NCBI GenBank assembly: GCA_017619635.1
Contig: JAFZRZ010000071.1
Span: 186,001-250,000 of the forward strand
Direction of reading: 5' to 3'
DNA: 64,000 nucleotides
Source of the DNA: Lachnospiraceae bacterium
GTDB taxonomy: Bacteria; Bacillota; Clostridia; Lachnospirales; Lachnospiraceae
The translations under genes and the position numbers were made by a program. The notes beneath the pieces are model-generated. The model was not told the DNA's origin, made no database searches, and was given only the letters and a program-made list of their open reading frames with translations. Position 1 is the first letter of the stretch. Each line of letters starts with the position of its first letter. Positions 16,832 through 25,400 of this stretch are shown piece after piece.

Positions 16832-17257
16832 TTAGTTGAAAGGAAGATCGTCGTCGATGTTGTCAGGGATATCTACATATCCGTTAGCACCGTTTGAAGT
16901 AGGTGCAGGTGCGGGAGCGTCCTGAGCAGCTGTATTCTTGCTCTCTACAAACTCCTGTGACTCTACAACAACGTCTGTTGTGTAGACCTTCTGACCATCC
17001 TTGTTGGTGTAATTACCGGTCTGAATGCGACCTTCAATACCAAATTTTACACCCTTATTTCCGTACTTTTCGAAGAACTCTGCGTTCTTTCCAAAAGCAA
17101 CGCACTGTATGAAGTCGGCTGAAGGCTGATCGCCCTGCTTCTGTCTTCTGTCTACAGCAACCGTAAAGCGTGCGATAGCTGTCTGGCTATCTCCATTCTG
17201 AGAGTATCTAACCTCTGCATCTCTTGTCAAACGACCTATAAGTACAACTTTATTCAT
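16832..17257 (-). CDS. ssb: Single-stranded DNA-binding protein
   Basis: A 141-residue SSB that coats single-stranded DNA during replication, repair and entry after conjugation. It has the full OB-fold start (NKVVLIGRLTRDAEVRY), the WQ-type region in altered form (FIQCVAFGKNAEFFEKYGNKG) and the acidic C-terminal tip DDDLPF used to recruit partners. It ends with an extra N after the usual final F. AAGGAG precedes the ATG. It lies next to the Rad52-like gene, a typical recombination pairing, and is the first of three OB-fold proteins in the window. Confidence 0.93.
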   Translation of the reverse strand: MNKVVLIGRLTRDAEVRYSQNGDSQTAIARFTVAVDRRQKQGDQPSADFIQCVAFGKNAEFFEKYGNKGVKFGIEGRIQTGNYTNKDGQKVYTTDVVVESQEFVESKNTAAQDAPAPAPTSNGANGYVDIPDNIDDDLPFN

Positions 17258-17336
17258 GTTCTTATTCTCCTTTTCTTAAATAAATTTTTATGAACATTTT
17301 TAACATATCAGAAATAACGAATAATAAATAGCGTTT

Positions 17337-17609
17337 TTATACAAAATCCAATTCGCTGATAAATTTCTTTAAATATTGGACTGTTTTATCATACTCCTCT
17401 CTTGCTTCATCTGACATTTCTTTGTCCTTGTACGGATCCTGGGCAAAATAAACTATCGTTGGCAAAAACCTTGCCGGAAACTGATCGATTTTGTGTGCGA
17501 TCAATTCTTCCACAGTAGGGAAATAATTTCCCAATAGCCTTGAGTCTACGCTTTCTGCGGCATCACAAAGATTGTAGAACGCGTCCTCTTTTACTGTCAT
17601 CTTTTTCAT
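17337..17609 (-). CDS. Small acidic protein, unknown function
   Basis: A 90-residue protein starting MKKMTVKEDAFYNL. I chose the ATG at 17609 because GGAAAG lies just upstream, and the class-1 promoter at 17673-17715 would place the transcript start near 17670; a longer open frame reaches into the preceding terminator and is not credible. It is mostly helical with a negatively charged C-terminal half (DPYKDKEMSDEAREEYDKT). It lies between ssb and the Rad52-like gene. No family recognised. Confidence 0.7.
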   Translation of the reverse strand: MKKMTVKEDAFYNLCDAAESVDSRLLGNYFPTVEELIAHKIDQFPARFLPTIVYFAQDPYKDKEMSDEAREEYDKTVQYLKKFISELDFV

Positions 17610-17672
17610 CGCGCTTTCCTTTCTAAATAATGACTTTATAAATCTTCTTTTTAAAAAAAAGAACTCTTTAAA

Positions 17673-17715
17673 AGAAGTATGTATTATATAAAATATTTTT
17701 TGAAATTTTGTGCAA
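17673..17715 (-). promoter_or_regulatory. Class-1 promoter
   Basis: Minus strand TTGCACAAAATTTC, 28 bases to CATACTTC. Faces the gene at 17609. Its upstream T-tract is shared with the terminator of the Rad52-like gene. Confidence 0.6.
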
Positions 17716-17745
17716 AAATTAAAAGCCCCTTTCGGAGCTTTCAAT
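17715..17745 (-). terminator. Terminator of the Rad52-like gene
   Basis: Minus strand hairpin AAAGCTCC-GAAA-GGGGCTTTT followed by AATTTTT, directly abutting the TTGCAC element. Confidence 0.7.
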
Positions 17746-17752
17746 TATGGCT

Positions 17753-18604
17753 TTAAAGAAGTTCGTCGGCGAGCTGCTTGAATTTCTTATACTGGACTTC
17801 CATATCGGGAACGTCTTTGTAATTTCGATTGCTTGACTTAACATATTTAAGGAAAGCTATGAAATTAGCAGAATTCTTTGCGTTTCCGAAAGTCTGATTT
17901 TTGCAATTGCCGATCAGAATTATCTCGTCGTCCTTAAAGAGTTTAGCTGCTTCGCAATCAGAGACCTTCTTCTGAACAGGTGTAGCCTGTGGAGCTGACT
18001 GCTGTACAGGTGCTGCAGTCTGTCTAGGCTGCGGGGCGGGATTGCTTGCCTGCTGATTCTGATCTGTGAACCTTCTGAATGTTTTTGTATGATGCTTTTT
18101 ATTGTTGCAGTATATATCGATGGTTATGGATTTGATAAATCCTTCTCCATACTCTATAGCTACAGGAATAAAGACATCGTAACAAACATATCCATTGTTG
18201 CCTTTGGCTTTCAAGCCCTGAAGACAATCTTTGGTTACAAACAGATTGAGTTTATCTGCAGTGTAAAGTTCTCTTCCTATGCCCCAGTTGAAGCATGCTC
18301 TTTTGAAACTGTCAGAAGCAAGACCTTTGGCTGCCTGAGTATTGGATTCAACACCGGTATCTTCCTTTGAAACCCAGAGCTTCTTTTCATCGTCCCAAAT
18401 GCTTACAGTACAGTTCGCATTGTCACGACTATGAGTTCTCTGCCAGTTCATAGGACCTACCGTTTCGTCCAGGATCTTCTGATCTACTCTGGCATCTTTG
18501 TAAAGAAGTATCTGCACTCCATTTTCAGTTACTCTAGCCAGTCTGCATTCTATCTCGTCTGCTGTAAGTGGACGAAAATCGAATTTCTTATTTTCTGCTC
18601 CCAT
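17753..18604 (-). CDS. Rad52-like single-strand annealing protein
   Basis: Rad52/22-type annealing proteins of phages and plasmids pair complementary single strands. The N-terminal 160 residues carry the family pattern: LDETVGPMNWQRTHS (about 46-60), then a strand with WVSKEDTGVESNTQAAKGLASDSFKRACFNWGIGRELY (residues about 80-118, given here as a position), where GLASDSFKRA and GIGRELY are the conserved core. A glutamine/proline linker follows (about 190-220), then a 60-residue C-terminal domain probably for SSB or partner contact. GGAG precedes the start. It neighbours ssb. Confidence 0.8.
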   Translation of the reverse strand: MGAENKKFDFRPLTADEIECRLARVTENGVQILLYKDARVDQKILDETVGPMNWQRTHSRDNANCTVSIWDDEKKLWVSKEDTGVESNTQAAKGLASDSFKRACFNWGIGRELYTADKLNLFVTKDCLQGLKAKGNNGYVCYDVFIPVAIEYGEGFIKSITIDIYCNNKKHHTKTFRRFTDQNQQASNPAPQPRQTAAPVQQSAPQATPVQKKVSDCEAAKLFKDDEIILIGNCKNQTFGNAKNSANFIAFLKYVKSSNRNYKDVPDMEVQYKKFKQLADELL

Positions 18605-18711
18605 AATCTTTCTCCTTTCTTATTATTATCTACTTAATAAATATGTCGTATAAATAGATTAATAATAATCGGGTGCGTCGGCTTTTTTCTTGCCTTTGTT
18701 TAATGTTGCTT

Positions 18712-18757
18712 ATATATAATATGGTTTATTTTTATGGCTCCGAAAAATTTTGTGCAA
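18712..18757 (-). promoter_or_regulatory. Class-1 promoter for the Rad52-like gene
   Basis: Minus strand TTTTTGCACAAAATTTTT, 28 bases to CATATTATATATAAG. A second simple CATATTTATTAAG box lies nearer the gene at about 18635-18648. Confidence 0.6.
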
Positions 18758-18772
18758 AAATTTTGTTATCTG

Positions 18773-18810
18773 CAAAAAAAATGCCGTGGTGGAAAAATCC
18801 ATCACGACAC
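18773..18810 (-). terminator. Terminator of the 430-residue gene
   Basis: Minus strand imperfect hairpin GTGTCGTGATGG ... CCACCACGGCAT followed by eight T, 14 bases after the stop at 18825. Confidence 0.7.
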
Positions 18811-18824
18811 TTTAGAGGCTATTA

Positions 18825-20117
18825 TTAAATTTTTAAAGTTTTGCAGCAGGTGTCTGCCACTTTACCACAGTTCTCACGAAGCACGTCCAAAAGATAAGGG
18901 TGAACCTTTTTCTCTTTCTTCTCGTCCTCGTTTTCATCTGTAATATCTTCCTTGTCTACGCCAAACGACATAGCCTTTTCGGGAAGAGACAGACAACTAA
19001 TCACAAGATCCATAACAGAATACTTTCTGTCGGATTCTACTTCATCGCATACAAGCCTTACAAGACCTTTTCTGGTCTTTGCCGGTAATGAATCGCATAT
19101 AGCGCTTACCAACTTGTCCAGAGCCTTTTTAGTCTCCTCGTAATTCAATGCAGAACCTTCTTCTGTAGAAATGTCTACATCTTTTACAGCGGGAAGATAA
19201 ACGTTCGACAATTTTGTGATATTGCCGGTAGCCGTCTTCATCTCTGCAAGAAGCTCTTTTACGTCTGCAAGAGAATCTTCGTATGTGATCTCTGAAGTAT
19301 GCTTACGTGCCAGTTTCTTATAGATACTGTAGGTTTCGCCGACTCTTAATGTCAGCATCGTGGTGTAACTGCAAAAACCGGTATCACTCGTTATGATCGC
19401 TATTCCGGGGATAACGCCCTCTACTGCGGGGAACTCACAAAGAACCTCCGTATATTCTGTACTGATCTTATAACGTGTGAATGTTGCACCTTTTGTTGTT
19501 AAATACTTGCAGACATCAACCAGATTATACTGATTAGAAAGTGAGAAGTAGTTAGCAAATACAGATACAACTTTCCTGATAGGCTTACCGTTACCACAAT
19601 TGCCCTCTCTGACAACAAATGAAAGATTCTTGATCTTTCCTTCAGTCACCTTCGTTCTTGCAGCATCTGCAATCTGAAGATTTCTGAAAAGGCTTGCCCT
19701 GTTGACCATCATACTTCCTCCAAGTGAAAGAAGTTTCAACAGCTGAGGCATTGCACTCTGTCCGATGAGATATTTCTCGTCATCTACGATCGCAACTAAT
19801 TGTGTGGTGTTGTCAAGTTCTTCGATAAGTTGGTCATTACCAAGGTCTTCAAGAAGAACCTTACCAACCTTAAAGAAACTCGTCATACCCAGATATTCGT
19901 CAAGAAGCTCGGGTTTTAACACTACGAAAGCCTTTTTACCTTCAAGCTTTGCTTTGTCAGCAAATGTTCCGACTGCACAACTTGAGATAAACTTTAACAG
20001 GATCGGCGTGGTCTTAACCACATGTGTGTCCTGTGACAACTTCTTGATTGTTTCCGAAAAGTCGGCAAGAGATTTCCCCTCTTCTACAAAGCCGTCACTT
20101 AACATTTTTAAATCCAT
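18825..20117 (-). CDS. DUF932-like plasmid/phage protein, unknown role
   Basis: A 430-residue soluble protein. The central region (VREGNCGNGKPIRKVVSVFANYFSLSNQYN at about 165-195; VEGVIPGIAIITSDTGFCSYTTMLTLRV at about 235-262) has the look of the DUF932 family of plasmid and phage proteins whose role is not settled. The C-terminus is acidic and lysine-rich. AAAGGAGG precedes the ATG. It sits in an operon with the ribbon-helix-helix gene and the interrupted small frame upstream, and before the Rad52-like gene, so a DNA-related role is likely. The family assignment is tentative. Confidence 0.65.
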   Translation of the reverse strand: MDLKMLSDGFVEEGKSLADFSETIKKLSQDTHVVKTTPILLKFISSCAVGTFADKAKLEGKKAFVVLKPELLDEYLGMTSFFKVGKVLLEDLGNDQLIEELDNTTQLVAIVDDEKYLIGQSAMPQLLKLLSLGGSMMVNRASLFRNLQIADAARTKVTEGKIKNLSFVVREGNCGNGKPIRKVVSVFANYFSLSNQYNLVDVCKYLTTKGATFTRYKISTEYTEVLCEFPAVEGVIPGIAIITSDTGFCSYTTMLTLRVGETYSIYKKLARKHTSEITYEDSLADVKELLAEMKTATGNITKLSNVYLPAVKDVDISTEEGSALNYEETKKALDKLVSAICDSLPAKTRKGLVRLVCDEVESDRKYSVMDLVISCLSLPEKAMSFGVDKEDITDENEDEKKEKKVHPYLLDVLRENCGKVADTCCKTLKI

Positions 20118-20219
20118 TTATCATATCCTCCTTTTCTCCGGATTGTAAATTTCAATTGATACACATAGTATGCTTGATGAATTGAAAAATAAAAACGATT
20201 TATAAAATCTTCGGAGAAA

Positions 20220-20441
20220 TCATGAGTCACAACTGATACAATCAAGTTCATAATCGATATCTTGAGCATTCTTGGCGTTTGGGAACAGATTGTAGAAGAT
20301 ATCATCATAATCATCTTCCTGTGAGTTTTATGGCAGTTCGTCCAGCTCATCGAAGAATTCGTCAATATTTTCTGACGGATCTACATTCAAAAATGGATCT
20401 GCAATAGATAAATCTTTTTCATAGTCTCTGACGTACAACAT
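20220..20441 (-). pseudogene. Small acidic gene with an in-frame TAA
   Basis: The ATG at 20441 has AGAGGAGGG upstream and overlaps the stop of the ribbon-helix-helix gene. The frame reads MLYVRDYEKDLSIADP... for 37 codons, meets TAA at 20328-20330, then stays open for 35 more codons (NSQEDDYDDIFYNLFPNA...CISCDS). Both halves are strongly acidic and similar in composition, which suggests one 73-codon gene with a nonsense mutation. A 37-residue protein, restart downstream or readthrough are alternatives. Confidence 0.5.
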
Positions 20442-20442
20442 T

Positions 20443-20904
20443 TTAACCCTCCTCTGAATCATTGAGTTTGACCAGTATCTGGTCAATGATCTGTAGTTGT
20501 TGCTCGACCTGTGACCTTAAAAATGTCATTTGGTCCTTTATCTCTGATAACTTCATGTCTGAAGTTTTATCAGCATTTTGATCTTCGTTTAAGACAGTGT
20601 AGTATAATATCCTTCTTATGACTTCTGACTCTGATATATTTAATGTCTTTGCCAATAAGGATACTCTCTCACTGCAGCTTGACCTCAAATTTATTGATTT
20701 AGGCATCTTTTTTGATGATTTTTCTTTTGTCTCTATGTCTTTTGACATTAATCTTTGAGGTGACGATATAAACGATTCCACTGAATGGTTGATCACGAAT
20801 GATTCTTTATAATCTTTAGGAGAAGCATTGTTCCCATAAAATCTGTTTCTTAATTCAGAACAGATGTCTCCTATATTATCCATAACAAAGTAGCTTTTGA
20901 TCAT
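20443..20904 (-). CDS. Ribbon-helix-helix DNA-binding protein
   Basis: A 153-residue protein with a ribbon-helix-helix core at about residues 70-110: the basic strand KSINLRSSCSERV, then helix A (SLLAKTLNI) and helix B after the turn SESEVIRRILYYTV. The C-terminal 35 residues form a coiled coil (MKLSEIKDQMTFLRSQVEQQLQIIDQILVKL) suited to oligomerisation. Such proteins act as plasmid regulators or as partition/relaxosome accessory factors. GAAAGG precedes the ATG. It starts an operon with the interrupted small gene and the DUF932-like gene. A long intergenic stretch upstream could hold its binding sites. Confidence 0.8.
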   Translation of the reverse strand: MIKSYFVMDNIGDICSELRNRFYGNNASPKDYKESFVINHSVESFISSPQRLMSKDIETKEKSSKKMPKSINLRSSCSERVSLLAKTLNISESEVIRRILYYTVLNEDQNADKTSDMKLSEIKDQMTFLRSQVEQQLQIIDQILVKLNDSEEG

Positions 20905-21103
20905 ATTTCGACCTTTCTATATATCTTTTTTAATTATTATAATTTGTTATATTATATTTTGCAAGAGATAATTTAAAATTTATAAAAAGGGCAAAAAAAT
21001 GCCCTTGATTTGAGAGATATAAACTGCTATGTTTGATTCAGGTCGGCGTATATGCGGGTAAACAATGTAAGAAATAAGTAAAATAAGGTATGAAAGGAGA
21101 TGA

Positions 21104-21175
21104 ATGATTGAATTTTGGATAATAAAAAAGCCGATACGTTATTGCATCGACCCTTTTACGTCGCAAGGCGACTGA
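21104..21175 (+). CDS. Possible 23-residue leader peptide
   Basis: ATG at 21104 preceded by AAAGGAGATGA. It encodes MIEFWIIKKPIRYCIDPFTS-QGD. The frame ends inside a hairpin (GTCGCAAGGCGAC). It is the only plus-strand frame here with a good ribosome binding site, and a plus-strand terminator lies 230 bases downstream. It could be a leader peptide or chance. Confidence 0.3.
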   Translation: MIEFWIIKKPIRYCIDPFTSQGD

Positions 21176-21260
21176 ATAGAAATATTTGTATAATGCTTTT
21201 TTATATTAACACGCTTGGCGTGTTAGTTTCAACTGTTATTTAAAAATTTTTATATTCCCC

Positions 21261-21313
21261 AATTTAGTAATAATTGGTAAAAAACAGGGAGCATTTAGTA
21301 AAATTTGGTAAAT
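21261..21313. repeat. Two imperfect direct repeats, possible iterons
   Basis: ATTTAGTAATAATTGGTAAA and ATTTAGTAAAATTTGGTAAA start 31 bases apart in a very AT-rich stretch. Spacing near three helical turns fits a protein-binding site. Confidence 0.45.
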
Positions 21314-21373
21314 AATAGTCCTTTTTTCCTATTTTTAAAGCTCCAGTAAAAAATTTCAGCTCCCATTCACGAT

Positions 21374-21393
21374 ATCTACATTAGTAGACATTT
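21374..21393 (-). repeat. Cas12a-handle-like solitary unit, copy 1
   Basis: Minus strand AAATGTCTACTAATGTAGAT: 5-bp stem TCTAC/GTAGA, loop TAAT. It lies downstream of the double OB-fold gene, beyond a strong hairpin. The bases after GTAGAT would be the guide (21350-21373). Confidence 0.7.
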
Positions 21394-21400
21394 CATATCC

Positions 21401-21432
21401 GCCCCGGTATTCCCGGGGCAGATATTTTTTTT
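21401..21432 (+). terminator. Plus-strand intrinsic terminator
   Basis: Perfect stem GCCCCGG/CCGGGGC with a 5-base loop, followed by AGATATTTTTTTT on the plus strand. No annotated plus-strand gene precedes it, which implies a plus-strand transcript in 21000-21400. The stem may also end the minus-strand gene at 21435. Confidence 0.65.
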
Positions 21433-21434
21433 AT

Positions 21435-22352
21435 TTATGAATCTATATCGTCGCTCTTAAGATCAGACTCTGTCGTCTCATTAATCTCGTCTTTGTAACC
21501 AGACGTAAAGAGCATCTGTTTGATATCTTCAACGGGCTTCTGAGCTTCTGCTTCCACTTCTTCTTTGCTCTTAAAGCCGTTCAGATACTCTACTGCGAAT
21601 GGAACAAGCTCCATTGTGTGGTCTTTCCATTCATATATCTCTCCACAGTAAGGACATTTCTGTTTACGCGTTACTGTTCTAGCCTGCAGGAATCCGTCGA
21701 TAAGGACATCAGCCTGATATTTCAGATATATCTTGTCATCTCTTGCCTGCTCACCATAAGACTTAACGATGGGCCAGTCTGTTCTTACAGACGGATCATC
21801 AGTTCTTATTGTATACTTGCGGTTGATCGCAAGCCTGTACTGGCAGAACTGTATGCCCTTCTTTGTTGTGATGAGTTTCGGATCGTTAAGGACTGTACCA
21901 ACAACAAGTATCTGGTTTGAAACTTCCTTGTTCTCAACAATATACTCTGTCGCCTCAAGCTTGTTATCAAATTCTTTGACAACTTCCACATGAATAGGTG
22001 TGACGTAGACGATATTTCCTTTGTTGACAACCTTGTGTTTCTCTCCGTCTTTCTCCTCACAGAAAGGGCAGTAGGAAGTCTTTGTTCCCTGTGCTGTTGT
22101 TAATGGTCCCTTTACCAAAACGACCATGTTTTCTTTCCAGTTGACGATCTGGTCTATGATCTCCTTATCCTTGGTCATGATCATAGGTTTATCGTGTTTA
22201 ATAAACTTTATATCATCCCCAACGTCTCTAGGAGGTCTGACCACGTCGATGTAGCATGCTGCGTACTTGTACTCGCCGGTCTCATTATCGTATGCGATAA
22301 CAGGATCTTTGTGTACTCGTCCGAACAGATACGCCATATTCTGTCGTGCCAT
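21435..22352 (-). CDS. Tandem OB-fold protein with two zinc ribbons
   Basis: A 305-residue SSB-like protein. Two OB-type domains: the first at about residues 1-125 (MAYLFGRVHKDPVI), the second at about 145-245, which is clearly SSB-like (ILVVGTVLNDPKLITTKKG, CQYRLAINRKY, IYLKYQADVLIDGFLQARTV). Each carries an inserted CxxC pair (YCPFCEEKDGEKH; CPYCGEIYEWKDH) that should bind zinc. The C-terminus is acidic. AAGGAG precedes the ATG. It lies just before the DNA polymerase gene in the operon order and may be the element's replication SSB or a polymerase partner. The zinc inserts are unusual for SSB. Confidence 0.75.
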   Translation of the reverse strand: MARQNMAYLFGRVHKDPVIAYDNETGEYKYAACYIDVVRPPRDVGDDIKFIKHDKPMIMTKDKEIIDQIVNWKENMVVLVKGPLTTAQGTKTSYCPFCEEKDGEKHKVVNKGNIVYVTPIHVEVVKEFDNKLEATEYIVENKEVSNQILVVGTVLNDPKLITTKKGIQFCQYRLAINRKYTIRTDDPSVRTDWPIVKSYGEQARDDKIYLKYQADVLIDGFLQARTVTRKQKCPYCGEIYEWKDHTMELVPFAVEYLNGFKSKEEVEAEAQKPVEDIKQMLFTSGYKDEINETTESDLKSDDIDS

Positions 22353-22389
22353 AGTAATTCTCCTTTTCTTAAAAATGATTGATGCTTAT

Positions 22390-22426
22390 ATTTGTAGTAT
22401 GAAATATATAAAATAAAAAAATGCCG
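22390..22426 (-). promoter_or_regulatory. Promoter, class-2 form, before the tandem OB-fold gene
   Basis: Minus strand GGCATTTTTTTATTTTA with CATACTAC starting 20 bases after GGCA, the same geometry as at 2065 and 11889. A partial class-1 element (TTTTTTTTGCAAAAATTTC) lies just upstream. Confidence 0.55.
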
Positions 22427-22441
22427 TTTTTTGAAATTTTT

Positions 22442-22480
22442 GCAAAAAAAAGAGTTTGTTATAAAACAAACCCTTCTTTT
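22442..22480 (-). terminator. Terminator of the DNA polymerase gene
   Basis: Minus strand AGGGTTTGTT-TTAT-AACAAACTCT followed by eight T, overlapping a partial TTGCA element of the next promoter. Confidence 0.75.
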
Positions 22481-22490
22481 TTAATGAAAT

Positions 22491-25400
22491 TTACAGATTT
22501 ACCTCACATACGTCCGGAACACATTTCAGTACGCTTGGATCAACTTTATAAGTCATCTTACGTACTTCATTTAACTGTTCGTCATGTATGTAGAACACTC
22601 TTCCATCTTCTTTTTGGAACATTTCAATGAAATTTTTCTCATGATAAAGATGAAAGATTGCATAACTTGGAACTTTTTTGATTATAGAGGGAGCCTTTTC
22701 CTTAACATCTTCGACTGTCTCGACCATAAACTTATAAGAAGTTTCAATCTCGCCGTCAATGTTTTCGTACTCCTCTGTCTGGATACTTCCATAGAGCTTT
22801 ACAGCTTTTCCTTCTTCTATAAGATGTTTGTTTCTCTGATATTGCTTAACGAAACAACAAACATCTATAGAACCTGACTTATCTTCAAGAGTAAAGAATG
22901 CCATGTCCGCACCATCTTTCTTTCTCTGCTTGATAGAGAGATTTGTGATAGCGCCGTAACATATATCATCTGTCACATCAAGAGCATCAATCTCCTTACA
23001 GCCCATTTCAGAGGCCAAAGGATAACGATCAAGCGGGTGCATTGTGATGTACATTCCAAGATACTCTTTTTCAAGAGACATCTTTTCTTTGAAATCCTCC
23101 TCTTCATTTGTGAATCTGACACAGTCAAGATCCTTTCTTAATACAGAGAGGGATTTCTTTGCATTTTCTATCCTCTTTAAAAGATTTTCCGGTGTTGTAA
23201 CCTCTTTTATCTCGGTCTTAAGTCCTGCTCCTTCCTGACAAGATATAATATCTTGAGAAGTTGCTTCCTTATTTGCTAAAAGATATGTATATACACATTC
23301 AGCGCTCTTTACGAACGAAACCTTCTTATTGATATCTGATATGATACCCTTGGTCTCGTCCACATATCTCTTAAGAGATGCTCTGTTAGTATTAAACTCG
23401 TCAAAAGCACCTGCCGAGATGAGATTCTTGCATACATCGCTGTGTATGTTTATAGAAGTAAGGAAATCTTTAAAGTTATTAAAAGCACCATTTTTGTTTC
23501 TGTATGCGATTATGCTGTTTGCCTGGTTCTTTACGCCTGCTACCATTGCAAGACCAAGTCTGATCTCGCCATTTGAAGCGACTACCTTCTTATCAGATAT
23601 GTTCACATCAGGTGTTCTTATCTTAACACCCATTTCACTTGCTTCGTGTACAAGTCCGGGCAACTTTTTGTTGCTTACCCAGTTAAGTGCTGAAGCATAG
23701 AACTCTGCTGAATAATGATACTTAAGCCATGCTGTTATATATGCTATATAAGCATATGCGGCAGCATGTGACTTGTTGAATGCGTATCTTGCAAAATCCT
23801 GCATCTGCGCGAACAGTGTTGTTGCAACTTCCTGAGATATCCCATTCTTTTTACAACCTTCGATGAAAGTATCTACTTCATGTGCAAGTTTATCAGCCTT
23901 TTTCTTTGACATGTAACGTCTTACAGTATCAGCACCGCCAAGTGTGTAACCGGCAAGCTTCTGACAGATCTCCATAACCTGTTCCTGATAAACGATTCCA
24001 CCATATGTCTTTGACAATATAGGCTTTAATTCGTCACACAGGAAAGTCATTTCCTTCTTGCCATTCTTGACATCGATAACTCCGTCAAGATACTGCAGTG
24101 GACCAGGTCTGTACATTGATACCAGAATTATCAGATCTTCAAAACATGTAGGTTTGAATCTCTTAAGCATTGTTTTCATGCCCGATGATTCAAACTGAAA
24201 TACTGAATTTGTTCTTCCGTTTGAAAGAATGTTTTTATAAACGTCAGCATCTTCAATATCTATCTTGAGAGGATCTAATATAACTCCGTGCTCTTTTTCG
24301 ACAAGACGTATCGTATCTGTGATGATATCCAATGTCTTAAGTCCAAGCATATCGAATTTTAATAATCCGTTATCTTCTACCTGAACCATATCGCACTGTG
24401 TTGAGAACATGTTCATTTCTGAATTGTATCTCAAAGGAATGTAATCACTTACATCCTGATTATCTGATATTACCACACCTGCCGCATGAGCACCGTATGC
24501 TGTAAACGAGCCTTCGAGTACACTTGCCCACCTGATTATCTCTAAAGCATCTTTGCTAGAAGCGTACTTTTTATTGAGATATTCTATAAGGTTTGTGCCT
24601 TCTTCTGCTACTTTTCCATTTGCATCTACGATCGTAGAGAAAGATGTACCTACATCTGACGGAACGTCTTTTGCTATCGCTCTTCCGAGTGTGAGCATTG
24701 ACTCTCCGTAGTTTTTGATGCCATAGTATTTAGCTGCTATGTTGATAGCACCCTTGGGGGCCTGCATCGTAGTAGTCATGATAGCGCATACAGCCATGTT
24801 GCCGTATTTATTGCGAACATATTCTATAACTTTCTGACGTGTGGTGTTTGCTATATCGGAATCGATATCAGGCATACTTACACGCTCGGGGTTAAGGAAT
24901 CTTTCAAACAATAATCCGTACTTGATAGGATCAAGTGCTGTTATACCTAAAAGGAAGCACGCTTCACTACCAACTGCTGAACCTCTTCCGGGACCAATTG
25001 GGAAGCCGGCGTTCTTATACCCTTTGAAATCGATGTAATCCTTGAGTTCTGCTATAGTAAGAGGTGCTTCATCAAGTTCATCTTCAGGTATATAGCCGAG
25101 TAAACGACCATATTCAAGGAAGTCTTTAACTATCAGATGATAATCTGCATATCCCATTTCCTTGATTATCTTAAGTTCGTAATCAAGACGGGCTTTGTGC
25201 TCATCGTCCATTCCTTCCGGAAAACGCCATTTAATACCTCTCTCGATTTCTGCATCAAGGAGTGTATTGGCATCTTCTGTAGAAGAAAACTTCGGATAGT
25301 GCTTACCTACTTCGAACTGTACGTCGCAGGCATCTGTTATGACATCTATGTTATTGATCGCTTCTACTGCCATATCTTCAGGGAATATCTTTACGAGCCA

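Larger units (their letters stand above)
20905..21434. other. 530-base intergenic region with hairpins, repeats and a plus-strand unit
   Basis: No long gene. It holds a GGGC/GCCC hairpin (about 20989-21006), a 23-codon plus-strand frame (21104-21175), two perfect short hairpins (GTCGC-AAG-GCGAC near 21160; ACACGC-TTG-GCGTGT near 21209), two copies of an ATTTAGTAA/TTGGTAAA unit, one Cas12a-like unit and a plus-strand terminator. Candidate origin, oriT or regulatory region. Confidence 0.5.

Noticed and set aside
20108-20365. An 85-codon open frame on the minus strand
   Set aside because: It overlaps the acidic small gene in another frame and runs into the next gene; no ribosome binding site. 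The acidic frame has one.
24629-24645. ATCTACGATCGTAGAG palindrome, similar to the handle-like unit
   Set aside because: It lies inside the DNA polymerase coding sequence, lacks the AAATG flank, and is fully explained by codons.
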